A DNA stretch of 64,000 bases from Clitopilus passeckerianus (GCA_944990035.1 CALYLX010000072.1:124001-188000); one strand, 5' to 3'; numbered from the stretch's first letter, positions 10,092 through 20,436 are shown. A program made the numbers and translations. Notes: a model not told the origin generated them from the letters alone.

Positions 10092-10735
10092 TGAACCACC
10101 TTTTCCGAGACATGATAGACGAAGGATGGGTCACCATCTATATGGACGACATCCTCATCTTCTCCAACGACCCAGAGAAACACCGAGAATGCACACGCAG
10201 AGTCTTACAAAGACTACAAGACAACGATCTCTACCTCAAAGCAGAGAGATGCCAATTCAACACCACAAGAGTGGAATACCTCGGGTTCATCATTGAATCA
10301 AACAAGATCTCCATGGACCCTGTCAAACTTGCAGGGATGCGTGATTGGCCCACGCCAACCACAGTAAAAGAAGTCCGATCATTCCTAGGATTCGGAAACT
10401 TTTACTGCAGGTTTATCAGAAAATACACAGAAATTGCCAAACCACTGAACAAACTTACCAAGAAGGACAAGAAATGGGAATGGACCGACGAATATCACAA
10501 AACTTTCACTACCTTGAAGGACAAATTCCTGGAAGCACCGGTGTTGTTAATGCCTGACCCCACAAAGCCATTTGTGGTAGAAAGCGATGCCTCCAAACAT
10601 GCAACAGAAGCAGTTCTACAACAACGCGATGCCAACGGATCCTGGCACCCATGTGGTTTCATATCAAAATTGTTCTTGGAAACAGAATGGAACTATGAAA
10701 TCTACGATTGAGAACTTCTAGGCATCATCCATGCC
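10092..10735 (+). pseudogene. Chromovirus RT fragment on plus strand
   Basis: It encodes the second half of a Ty3/gypsy reverse transcriptase, from [13 protein letters not shown] through the active-site box [11 protein letters not shown], the conserved GFGNFYCRFI and the RNase H start [12 protein letters not shown], then a stop at YEIYD*ELLGII. It is closely similar to the RT of copies I and II but on the other strand. It begins exactly at the copia LTR end and stops at a short LTR-B-like relic, so it is a detached, inactive piece. Confidence 0.88.
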
Positions 10736-10768
10736 GTTAAGCTACAGTAGTATTGCTACTTGCTTATT
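10736..10768 (-). repeat. LTR-B relic
   Basis: A stretch of about 33 bases (GTTAAGCTA then AGTATTGCTACTTGCTTA) resembles the end of the LTR-B repeat at 6159-6694 with a few changes. It is short, so the assignment is tentative. Confidence 0.35.
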
Positions 10769-11221
10769 GTTGTTTGCATCAAAGTTGGCGCATGTCAACA
10801 TTCATCAATAAACTTGCACGAAAGCCTCAAAACTTAGAACATGAATATCTCATGAAGTACTGCTCGGATTGACTCAAAAATTAGTGCGCCTAGATTGTAG
10901 AATGTGCCCGCAGTGAGCCCCATAGTTAGAATAAGAAAATTCGGTCATTTTACATTTCGTGAAATTTCGGTCATCCCTGCACTGTAACATGATTAGCACA
11001 TGCTGTAGTGGTTCAAAATTCTTGAAATGAAGATATATTGTGCATGGGTACTGTATCTAGAGAGCCCTACTATTTACAGGAAGAAAAGTAATACACAGAA
11101 CAACAGTGTCCTATTATCAGTCGGTGTTCAGAGCTCTGAAATTCCAAATTCCAATGAGGACCCTATTGCCGACCAAACCCTGCCGCGCACTAGCAGCACA
11201 TCCTATAGCACCCTTTTGACA

Positions 11222-12708
11222 ATGGAAAATGGACATAATCAACGTTCCAAACCTAATGAGAGAAGAAAAACTCGCAAGGACACACCAGAGTCTGAGGAAG
11301 ACTCTGAGTCTAAAACAAAAAAATCACTGCCTAAACCACGGCCAGTTTACAAGAAGGCAGCAGCAAAGCACACACCTGCACCCACCAAGGAGGTAGAAGA
11401 GCCTCTTGAGCCTGAAAGCAAAGAGTCTAATGGCGAAAAGGCAGCAGATGAGGAGGATGACATTGAGGACTGGGAGGAGACATTCACCTCCACACAAACT
11501 AAGGTTGCTCAGTTTCTGATTGAACTCAAGCAGGGGAAGGCAAAGACAAAGGCTACAAGTCCTCCTAGTAGAATTCAAGAGGTGGAAGAAGAGGATTGGG
11601 ACCTTCCACCTTTGAATAAAGGGCAGGAATCTGACTTGGAGCCCGAGGTAGAAGCCAACGTTGGAGAAAGAAAATTACCTGGCAAGAAGAAGAAAAGGAG
11701 TATGTTATTTCCCCTGTTAGCAAAGCAAAGTTGACCTTGCAATAGAAGATGCCACACTACCTCCAACACCTGTTGTAGAGCACTCGTATACAATCAAGTT
11801 CGATGTCCCATACCGTGGCAAAGCATTCCGTTGCATGTTCATCACTTCCACCTCAACCATTTTCGAGTTCTTGTTATGTGCTGCAGAAGCAATGGAATGT
11901 GACGTGGACAATTTGGAGCTTGGATACATTCCGTTGTGGTTGCCAGTGAGCGATCGAGGGAGGAAGAAGCCCAAGTTTCTTGAGAATACCACCGGGTGGG
12001 CAGAACTCTTGGAGGACATTGATAACCACCGTACTTCTGCAAAAAGGTCAAAAGAGAGGAAAAAAAACTGAGACAAAGCCGTTCTATATTGAGATTGTTG
12101 ACATGATGGAGGGCGAAAAGAATAAAAAAAAAGGGTAAAGGTGGGAAAGAGTCAAAAAAGGTAGGCTTCTGGCTGAACAATTCATATATCTTTGATCTGA
12201 CAGCATCACAACAGGGATCGACAGAAGGGAAAAGCACGCATGTCACCGAGGCTGGTGGGTCCAATAGTATTGATGTAGAGAATATGGCGCAGCTTTTGAA
12301 GAAGTACAAGTGTGCTTCTTGTAGCAGGCCATGCTGGGTACTTTCCAATGGTTCCCATCATATTTTATCAGCTCATGAGCTAGTAACATGAGCATATCTC
12401 ATGGTATGTGAATATATATTCATCAAATGACTACAGTTGTGACCTAAAAATTATCTACTGTGCAACACTGCAACCAAGCAGTGATTGGACATCCACCCGA
12501 AGAACTTAGGATTACAGATGATGCATGCCCTAAAGTTCCCAAGGCTAGAAAGCCTGAGCCAGTGCCGTCAACTTCTATCAACCCTTTACCACCAGCTAAT
12601 GATCCCTCCACTACCCTCACTGCAATGATGCAGCAAATGCAGGCAATGAGCACAATGGCGATGATGAATTTCGCAAATAGCCTCATGAGTCAGGCTGGCG
12701 GCAGCTAG
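11222..12708 (+). pseudogene. Uncharacterised Lys/Glu-rich gene, frameshifted
   Basis: I do not recognise the family. The best start is MENGHNQRSKPNERR at 11222. A highly charged first part (EEDSESKTKKSLPKPRPVYK; repeated acidic blocks) is followed by a compact conserved-looking segment (IKFDVPYRGKAFRCMFITST, then CAAEAMECDVDNLELGYIPL). A region with KYKCASCSRPCWVLSNGS (possible metal-binding cysteines) and a Pro/Met-rich tail ending MSQAGGS at 12708 follow. The parts lie in different frames: a shift near 11700, another in an A-run near 12067 and another in an A-run near 12130, so it is either a pseudogene or damaged by homopolymer errors. Its last 200 bases are duplicated in the left arm of the inverted repeat. 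Confidence 0.55.
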
Positions 12709-12767
12709 GTGTGCATCAATCACACTGTGCTTGTGATGATTGACACATTCCACTCAACCACTACGAC

Positions 12768-14160
12768 TTGAGGTCGCCCACTCTCTCAAGACCTTTAGAA
12801 TACCATCCTGTACATGTGCAGGAGTTGTTCAATACAGGAGATATGCACATTCACCAACTGCAAGAAGTGTACAGTTCAACAAGTCCTAACACAGCATTGC
12901 AGAAACCTCAGGCTTGGAAAGCCAAAGACAGTGCAGGTGCTGGAGCAGCTTGACCTGAGGGAAAAGAGGAGAGCATTGGACTTGGTGGATGTTCAGGTAT
13001 GGTTTATACTTTGCTGAGAGATGCCAATGCTGAACATGAGACAGTTTCTCATTGGATTGCTTCAGCACAACCCTGACTACTACCTTGATGAGCTTCAAGA
13101 GTTGCTCCTGACACGTCGAGGGAAGCAAGTTGACAAGTCCACAATCTGGAGGGCTCTCAAACAAGCAGGAATGATGATGAAAAGGGTACAGTGTTTTTTC
13201 TATGAGTTGCTGTCTGTTCCACTCATAGGCTTTAGGTGACACGAGAAGCTGTCGAACGAGATGAAGACCGTCGAGCAGCCTTTCAATATTACATCGGCCT
13301 CAACTTCTCGCCATCTCAGTTGGTTTTTGTTGACGAGAGTTCATTTGACCGACGTACAGCTTTGTGGCAGCGCGGGTAGGCATTCAAGGGATTCAAAGTT
13401 GAAAAGAAGAGTTTTTTTGTCAGGGGACAGCGGTGTGTTATCATTCACATTGATTTATTACCTCTACTAACCTGTTTCTCTCTCAAATACTCGCTTCTTC
13501 CTGCTCTCACTGTTACAGTTACCTTGGATACGCACCCGGACTCTTTTTCCTTCTTACTAATTCATTGTTACTACTTCGGCCCACTTACACCTACTTGCTT
13601 ACCTTACAGTGCTGCGCACTATTCATTTTTTTTACACTGATTACTCAGTATTCTCACGATCGTGAGATACTTGTACTATATTTACTTATCGTGACTCATA
13701 GTGACTCTTACCCTGACTCACTCTGTGTCATACTTATTTTACTTACACAGCATTGCTGCGCAATGCCCAACCCTTAGCCCTACCAACCTTGTATAAATAC
13801 TTTTATGCTTTTGGTCTTGCTTCTCCAGCTTGACCTAAAAGCCTATACATTGCTATTTGCTTTAACTTTGACTTGCTCAATTACTCTCACTCGTCTCTAC
13901 AAAGGCTGGTGGAAGACTAAGCAGCTGAACTCTTGATACTTGTTTAAGCGAGTAGCGATACTAGCTTAACAACTACAATCCCATTGAGCTTGCCTTTTCA
14001 GTCATCAAGGCACATGTCCATTCTGCAGGTAAACTTGACCATGAAGACCTCAACCTCAGTAGGGATGACACGGCTGTTTACCTTCATCTCTATGAAGCTG
14101 CCTTCTCCATCACTTTGGGTGACACTGCTGGATTCTTTCATCACTGTAACTACATAGATT
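12768..14160 (+). pseudogene. IS630/Tc1-like transposase split by LTR-B
   Basis: Before the LTR the plus strand encodes a helix-turn-helix-like N-terminus, PDYYLDELQELLLTRRGKQV with KSTIWRALKQAGM, then TREAVERDEDRRAAFQYYIG and the first catalytic box LVFVDESSFDRRTALW. After the LTR it encodes NPIELAFSVIKAHVHSAG and the C-terminus. These are hallmarks of the fungal IS630/Tc1/mariner DDE family. The stretch containing the second catalytic Asp is absent, and the LTR flanks (CGGTG and ACTAC) do not match, so sequence was lost with the insertion. Frameshifts and stops are also present. Confidence 0.75.
13436..13971 (+). repeat. Solo LTR, family B (right arm)
   Basis: A 536-bp LTR, TGTTATC...AGCTTAACA, sense on the plus strand. 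It contains the palindrome TCTCACGATCGTGAGA (13652-13667), TGACTCA at 13692 and 13714, TATAAATA at 13792-13799 and CAGCTTGACCT at 13826-13836, 34 nt after the start of the TATA box. No internal region is present. Confidence 0.87.
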
Positions 14161-14189
14161 AGAATTCTGTAAATATACATTGAATAAGA

Positions 14190-14742
14190 TAGTCATTGCT
14201 GTTGTCTATGTGGATGACACCCTGTTTTTCAGATCAGATCGGAACCTTGTCCTGAAGAAAAAATCTGAATTTATGAAGAAGTGAGAGTGTCGTGACCTTG
14301 GAGAAGCTAAGGAATTCCTATGCATGAGAATTTCTTGGACCAGTAACACGATCAAACTTGATCAGGTACCATATCTCAAAAAGGTCCTACAGTGTTTTAA
14401 AATGACTAATGCTAAACCTGCTCCGACACCGCTACCAACTGGTTGGAAGCTCAAGGCTAATGCTCAGGCTCCAGACCCACAACTTTGTTCACAGTTTCAA
14501 TCTGTAATTGGATCACTACTGTATCTGATGCTGGGCACCTGACCAGACATCGCTTACGCTGTAATCAAATTGTCGCAGTTCTCTGCTAATCCTTCCAAGG
14601 AACATCTTGATAAGGCTAAATATATTCTACGATACCTTATTGGAACTCAAGAATATGCTCTTGTTTACAATGGTGCATTCAATAAAGGTTTAGTGGCATT
14701 TACAGACAGTGATTGGGCATCTGACGAGAATACCCACCAATC
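14190..14742 (+). pseudogene. Copia RT fragment, right arm
   Basis: Inverted duplicate of 5391-5955. It encodes VVYVDDTLFFRSDR and the RT connection to DSDWASDENTHQS, where chromovirus copy I begins. Stops occur after FMKK and after YLMLGT. Confidence 0.85.
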
Positions 14743-15228
14743 TGTTAAGGCAGAGCCTAACAACTTAGGTAATACTGTTTACGCTCGATGTCTTTGATAA
14801 ACAAAGACAGAGATTTATCAGCAGCTGCGGCTGTACTGACGACCTGGTGAGATTGACAAAGCAAGAGACTTAAAGGCGAAGTAGAGAACTAAGCAGTTAG
14901 GTAGATTGCCTAGGTCAAGCTGAGGAGCCTTGACCAAATGGTACAGGTTTATATACCTATCTAGTAGTTCTAAATATAGCGCATGCGCAGCATGCTGAGT
15001 AAGTAATGAGTCATGCACAGCATGATGAGTAAGTACATGAGTCAGTATGACTCGATGTGAGTCAGAAAGAGTCAGATAAGGTATAAGTCTTCTCACGATC
15101 GTGAGAGATGCGGAGTAAGCATGGAAAAAGGTGAAAAATGCGCAGTGATGCGCAGCATATGTGAGTAATTGTGCATAGGTAAGCGGGCCGGGGTATGTAA
15201 GAAGAAACATGTAAGCAAAATCATAACA
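14743..15228 (-). repeat. Copy I 3' LTR
   Basis: 486 bp, antisense TGTTAAGG...CATAACA. The palindrome TCTCACGATCGTGAGA lies at 15091-15106. The adjoining internal sense sequence GCGAGAGGGTAA is a plausible polypurine tract. It differs from the 5' LTR by A for G in ATTTATCAGC and A for G in GTAAGAAGAAAC. Confidence 0.93.
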
Positions 15229-15293
15229 TTACCCTCTCGCTATCGTTGAAGTCTCCTGACTTCAATTTCTTCCTTTACCCCAGAAATGACTGT

Positions 15294-15677
15294 CTATACC
15301 CTTGTGGTAGCGTTGTGGGCAGCTAACTGGGTAATGGCCTGGGCCACGATGATGGCACAGACGACACACAAAACGAAAGCAATGACACTGTCGGTGTCTG
15401 CCTCCACAAATGTAGCATCTGAACCATCTGGGTGGTGGTGGTCTGTTGGCAAGGTATCCGGTGCGCGGCGCCTTCTGGGACGATATTGTCGAGGGGGAAG
15501 GTTCACCAGCGTTGGAGTTCGTCGGTTTTGGTAGAGGGTTCCTTGTTCTCCCACAGCGGTGAGAGGGTTGTCGTCGCTGCTCCAGGCAGTATGCGTACGG
15601 AGCGCCGTAATAGCGGTATCGGATTTGAAGGTGTTGCGGATGATGGTGCGGTCGTAGGAAGAGGCATTTTGAGACAT
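15294..15677 (-). CDS. Fused small ORF with C-terminal membrane helix (copy I)
   Basis: A 127-residue open frame starting MSQNASSYDRTIIRNTF lies 39 bases beyond the integrase stop and before the 3' LTR. Compared with copy II, a deletion of about 450 bp joins the N-terminus of one small ORF (see 18375-18766) in frame to the C-terminus of a second (see 17935-18215). The result ends in a basic stretch YRPRRRRAP and a predicted membrane helix DSVIAFVLCVVCAIIVAQA. The position corresponds to that of env in some retroelements, but I see no signal peptide or envelope motif. Function is unknown. Confidence 0.5.
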   Translation of the reverse strand: MSQNASSYDRTIIRNTFKSDTAITALRTHTAWSSDDNPLTAVGEQGTLYQNRRTPTLVNLPPRQYRPRRRRAPDTLPTDHHHPDGSDATFVEADTDSVIAFVLCVVCAIIVAQAITQLAAHNATTRV

Positions 15678-15715
15678 TGTTATATAGTGGATGTGAGTGG
15701 GTTTGCTATGTGATG

Positions 15716-17400
15716 TCAGGTGAGTTTCTTCCTCTTTTTATACTCGGTGAGTATTTCCTTGGCGTTCCGCAGTTCCGACTCGGGCATCCATTCGTTGTCC
15801 GCTGATGGCCATCCCTTCCATTTTACGAGGTATCTGTGTCGCCCTTTGCCTTGTTTCTGATGGGCCACAATTGCTTCTATTTCGTATTCTTCTATTCCGT
15901 CGATTTCGTCAGGTGGCGGTTTAGAGAAGCTGGGTCCATGCGCTTTGGTGGAGATGTAACGGGTGAGAAGTGATGCGTGAATCACCGGGTGGATCTTCCA
16001 TCGTCTTGGCAGGTCGAGTTTATAGGTCAGGTGTCCTTTTACCTCAAGTATCTTGAAGGGTCCTTCTCGTTTGGGTGCTAGTTTCTTGGAGATGTTTCCT
16101 TGATTGAGATTTGTGGCTTCTAACCACACCTTTTCTCCGACTTTGAATGGGGTGAACTGTCGTGTGATCTTCTCTGCCATGCGTTGCGCAGCAAGTGCAT
16201 GTGCAGCATTTGCTTCATCGCGTGCTAGCAGAAGTTCCTTGATCCGTTTGTCAACTGCGGGAATTTTGCTAGTGGGAGCAACTGATGGGAGTGCAGGTGG
16301 TTCATATCCCATCATTAGGTAGAATGGGGTTCGTTTGGTGACAGAGTGTGTTCGGCTGTTGTAGGAGAATTCTAGAGTGGTAATCCATTTGGACCAGGAT
16401 TCGGGGTTCTGTGCACAGAAGATGCGGAGATAGGCATCAATCTCCTGATTGATCCTTTCTGTCGCACCATCGGTTTGTGGGTGGTAGGCGGTGCTCATGT
16501 TGAGCTTGATTCCAAGGAGTCGTCCCATTTCTTGGAAAACTTTAGAGGCGAATTGAGGTCCTCTGTCTGAAATTCCTTTGTCGGGGAGTCCAAAGCGACG
16601 GTAAACGTTGTCAATGTAGGCATTTGCAGTTCCTGTGGCGTCGATTTTCTTTGTGCAAGGGATGAAAATTGCCCCCTTCGTAGCTCCATGGTCGACCACG
16701 GCCATAATGCTATCGAAACCATTACTCTTCGGGAGATCCGTGTGAAAATCGTACGTCACTAGCGAAAATGGCCTAGTGGTTTCGGATTTGATGGGCATTA
16801 ATGGTGGAGCGGTGGGGTGGCGATTGATCTTCATTTGCTGGCACATTGCACAGCCCTGCACAAAGTTCTTGATGAACACTGACATCCCTGGCCACCAGTA
16901 GTCCTTCCGGACTTTCTCCAGTGTCCCAAATTGTCCAGGGTGTCCTGCGCTGGGTAGATCGTGATAACGTTGGACTATCTTCCTTCGGAGGTCTTCGTCA
17001 TCTGGTACCACACACTTGTCTTTGTAGTACAAGATGCCATCGTCAAATTTCCAGTCTTCCAGGTTTGATCGGATTGGTGGGGGTCCGTCTTCTTTGGCGG
17101 TGCGAATGGCGTCAACAATCAGTTTGTCATTGACCATCTTGTGTACAATTTCGTCCTTTAGTTCAATGTCAATTGAGCGAAGGAAGAGTTTGTCGGGGAG
17201 GAGAATAATGTCTTCGTTGTCGGTATCTTCACCTGGGATGTGGTCTGGTCGTCGAGATAGTGCGTCGGATTGTATCATCTTTGCACCAGGGGTGTGCACA
17301 AGTTTGATGTTAAACTGGGATAGCATCAGATTCCATCTTGCTTGTCGTCAGTTTAACTTCCAGGCTTCTCGGAAGTATGTGAGGTTTTTGTGATCGGATA
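15716..17400 (-). pseudogene. Integrase with chromodomain, copy I (pol split by copy II)
   Basis: The 536-residue open frame (15716-17326) starts in the RNase H end (NIKLVHTPGAKMIQSDALSR). It continues into the integrase zinc-binding region (HPGQFGTLEKVRKDYWWPGM then GCAMCQQMK) and the DDE core with [17 protein letters not shown] and ATERINQEID. The C-terminal chromodomain ends with RHRYLVKWKGWPSADNEWMP. The chromodomain places the element among chromoviruses, where it targets integration to chromatin. This part of pol is fully open; the gene as a whole is broken because copy II inserted immediately upstream (duplication GAATC). Confidence 0.9.
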
Positions 17401-17405
17401 GAATC

Positions 17406-17870
17406 TGTTAAGGCAGAGCCTAACAACTTAGGTAATACTGTTTACGCTCGATGTCTTTGATAAACAAAGACAGAGATTTGTCAGCAGCTGCGGCTGTACT
17501 GACGACCTGGTGAGATTGACGAAGCAAGGGACTTAAAGGCGAAATAGAGAACTAAGCAGTTAGGTAGATTGCCTAGGTCAAGCTGAGGAGCCTTGACCAA
17601 ATGGTACAGGTTTATATACCTATCTAGTAGTTCTAAATATAGCACATGCGCAGCATGCTGAGTAAGTAATGAGTCATGCGCAGCATGATGAGTAAGTACA
17701 TGAGTCAGAAAGAGTCAGATAAGGTATAAGTCTCTCACGATCGTGAGAGATGCGGAGTAAGCATGGAAAAAGATGAAAAATGCGCAGTGATGCGCAGCAT
17801 ATGTGAGTAATCGTGCATAGGTAAGCGGGCCGGGGTATGTAAGGAGAAACATGTAAGCAAAATCATAACA
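17406..17870 (-). repeat. Copy II 3' LTR
   Basis: 465 bp, identical by eye to 24136-24600. It is 21 bp shorter than the LTRs of copy I, mainly through loss of a segment carrying one TGACTCA-like repeat. Confidence 0.94.
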
Positions 17871-17934
17871 TTACCCTCTCGCTATCGTTGAAGTCTCCGA
17901 CTTCAATTCCTTCCTTTACCCCAGAAGTGACGGT

Positions 17935-18215
17935 CTATGCCCTTGTGGTAGCGTTGTGGGCAGCTAACCGGGTAATGGCCTGGGCCACGATGATGGCACA
18001 GACGACACACAAAACGAAAGCAATGACACTGTCGGTGTCTGCCTCCACAAATGTAGCATCTGAACCATCTGGGTGGTGGTGGTCTGTTGGCAAGGTATCC
18101 GGTGCGCGGCGCCTTCTGGGACGATACTGTCGAGGGGAAGGTTCACCAGCGTTGGTGAGTCGGACTCTGGTGGGCTTTCGAATGCGGAGAGGTATGGCGT
18201 TGGAGGGTTTGCCAT
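17935..18215 (-). pseudogene. Small single-pass membrane ORF (copy II), one-base shift
   Basis: This starts MANPPTPYLSAFESPPESDS and, after a one-base loss at a G-run near 18135 (copies I and III have one more G), continues with YRPRRRRAP, ATFVEADTD and a C-terminal hydrophobic helix DSVIAFVLCVVCAIIVAQA, then a short tail to a stop at 17935. The layout (acidic/polar N-terminus, basic patch, one helix near the C-terminus) suggests a tail-anchored membrane protein. I do not recognise a family. It sits between integrase and the 3' LTR. Confidence 0.45.
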
Positions 18216-18374
18216 TGGGATTGATGTTTTCCTTGTTGTCGTTCTGTTCTTTTTGACGAAGGGTTATGTTTTATTTTTGCGGCGGTGTGTAAATTGGTGA
18301 CGGGAGGAAATGCTCGTAGGGTTCCGCAAACTTGACGTGCAGTGAGGATTGTGACTTCCTCTTCTTGACTTTCC

Positions 18375-18766
18375 TCAGGCCCCCAGGATTGGAGGCAAGG
18401 GTTTCGAAGTCTGTCTCCTCTGGGTTGTTGAACCAGTTTTGTCGTTCGGGAAGAATTCGTCGAGGAAAGCTGTTCCTCCAATAGCAAAGAAGAGGTCTGT
18501 GAGGGTCTCCTCCGTTTCTCGATCAACTTTGTCCAAAAGTTGATCAAGATCGTCAGTGGTTTTCGCAAATTGGTGGCGCAGACGAGCCACTTCGTTGCGG
18601 TTTCGGTTCGTCGGTTTTGGTAGAGGGTTCCTTGTTCTCCCACAGCGGTGAGAGGGTTGTCGTTGCTGCTCCAGGCAGTATGCGTACGGAGCGCCGTAAT
18701 AGCGGTATCGGATTTGAAGGTGTTGCGGATGATGGTGCGGTCGTAGGAAGAGGCATTTTGAGACAT
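18375..18766 (-). pseudogene. Post-integrase ORF with coiled-coil-like segment (copy II)
   Basis: The ATG at 18766 (MSQNASSYDRTIIRNTF) lies about 40 bases after the pol stop and just after a CTATATAA-like sequence. After a frameshift near 18610 the other frame encodes a heptad-like charged segment, RLRHQFAKTTDDLDQLLDKV, followed by ETLTDLFFAIGGTAFLDEFF, and stops at 18375. The amino-acid pattern on both sides of the shift looks protein-like. No family is recognised. Confidence 0.4.
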
Positions 18767-18794
18767 TGTTATATAGTGGATGTGAGTGGGTTTG

Positions 18795-20436
18795 CTATGT
18801 GGTGTCAGGTGAGTTTCTTCCTCTTTTTATACTCGGTGAGTATTTTCTTGCCCGCAGTTCCGACTCGGGCATCCATTCGTTGTCCGCTGATGGCCATCCC
18901 TTCCATTTTACGAGGTATCTGTGTCGCCCTTTGCCTTGTTTCTGATGGGCCACAATTGCTTCTATTTCGTATTCTTCTATTCCGTCGATTTCGTCAGGTG
19001 GCGGTTTAGAGAAGCTGGGTCCATGCGCTTTGGTGGAGATGTAACGGGTGAGAAGTGACGCGTGAATCACCGGGTGGATCTTCCATCGTCTTGGCAGGTC
19101 GAGTTTATAGGTCAGGTGTCCTTTACCTCAAGTATCTTGAAGGGTCCTTCTCGTTTGGGTGCTAGTTTCTTGGAGATGTTTCTGATTGAGATTTGTGGCT
19201 TCTAACCACACCTTTTCTCCGACTTTGAATGGGGTGAACTGTCGTGTGATCTTCTCTGCCATGCGTTGCGCAGCAAGTGCATGTGCAGCATTTGCTTCAT
19301 CGCGTGCTAGCAGAAGTTCCTTGATCCGTTTGTCAACTGCGGGAATTTTGCTAGTGGGAGCAACTGATGGGAGTGCAGGTGGTTCGTATCCCATCATTAG
19401 GTAGAATGGGGTTCGTTTGGTGACAGAGTGTGTTCGGCTGTTGTAGGAGAATTCTAGAGTGGTAATCCATTTGGACCAGGATTCGGGGTTCTGTGCACAG
19501 AAGATGCGGAGATAGGCATCAATCTCCTGATTGATCCTTTCTGTCGCACCATCGGTTTGTGGGTGGTAGGCGGTGCTCATGTTGAGCTTGATTCCAGGAG
19601 TCGTCCCATTTCTTGGAAAACTTTAGAGGCGAATTGAGGTCCTCTGTCTGAAATTCCTTTGTCGGGAAGTCCAAAGCGACGGTAAACGTTGTCAATGTAG
19701 GCGTTTGCAGTTCCTGTGGCGTCGATTTTCTTTGTGCAAGGGATGAAAATTGCCCCTTCGTAGCTCCATGGTCGACCACGGCCATAATGCTATCGAAACC
19801 ATCACTCTCTGGGAGATCCGTGTGAAAATCGTACGTCACTAGCGAAAATGGCCTAGTGGTTTCGGATTTGATGGGCATTAATGGTGGAGCGGTGGGGTGG
19901 CGATTGATTTTCATTTGCTGGCACATTGCACAGCCCTGCACAAAGTTCTTGATGAACACTGACATCCCTGGCCACCAGTAGTCCTTCCGGACTTTTTCCA
20001 GTGTCCCAAATTGTCCAGGGTGTCCTGCGCTGGGTAGATCGTGATAACGTTGGACTATCTTCCTTCGGAGGTCTTCGTCATCTGGTACCACACACTTGTC
20101 CTTGTAGTACAAGATGCCATCGTCAAATTTCCAGTCTTCCAGGTTTGATCGGATTGGTGGGGGTCCGTCTTCTTTGGCGGTGCGAATGGCGTCAACAATC
20201 AGTTTGTCATTGACCATCTTGTGTACAATTTCGTCCTTTAGTTCAATGTCAATTGAGCGAAGGAAGAGCTTGTCGGGGAGGAGAATGATGTCTTCGTTGT
20301 CGGTGTCTTCACCTGGGATGTGGTCTGGTCGTCGAGATAGTGCGTCAGATTGTATCATCTTTGCACCAGGGGTGTGTACAAGTTTGATGTTAAACTGGGA
20401 TAGCATCAAATTCCATCTTGCTTGTCGTCGGTTCAA
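18795..20436 (-). pseudogene. Integrase with chromodomain, copy II
   Basis: Same domains as 15716-17326 (zinc-binding region, DDE core, chromodomain) but with single-base losses near 19122, 19595 and 19752, a 2-base loss near 19181 and a small replacement near 18847, each shifting the frame relative to copy I. The zinc-binding part and the first catalytic Asp are in the frame 20436-19519. Confidence 0.88.

Larger units (their letters stand above)
12502..14742. repeat. Inverted duplication, right arm
   Basis: Inverted partner of 5391-7629, nearly identical over 2.24 kb with a length difference of about 2 bases. On its left it is continuous with the longer form of the hypothetical gene; on its right it meets the left LTR of chromovirus copy I at the same copia position that carries a solo LTR in the left arm. 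Confidence 0.9.

Noticed and set aside
13621..13770. CRISPR-like short repeats (TGACTC, GCGCAGCATG units) in LTRs
   Set aside because: Units are irregular, short and lie in LTR promoters of a eukaryote; better explained as regulatory motif clusters.
16104..16322. Open frames antisense to integrase (also 19186-19404, 20114-20542, 22068-22403)
   Set aside because: They mirror gag-pol coding sequence, repeat in each copy and have no motifs.
17935..18766. Calling the chromovirus accessory ORFs an envelope gene
   Set aside because: Only position and one membrane helix fit; there is no signal peptide, cleavage site or fusion motif.
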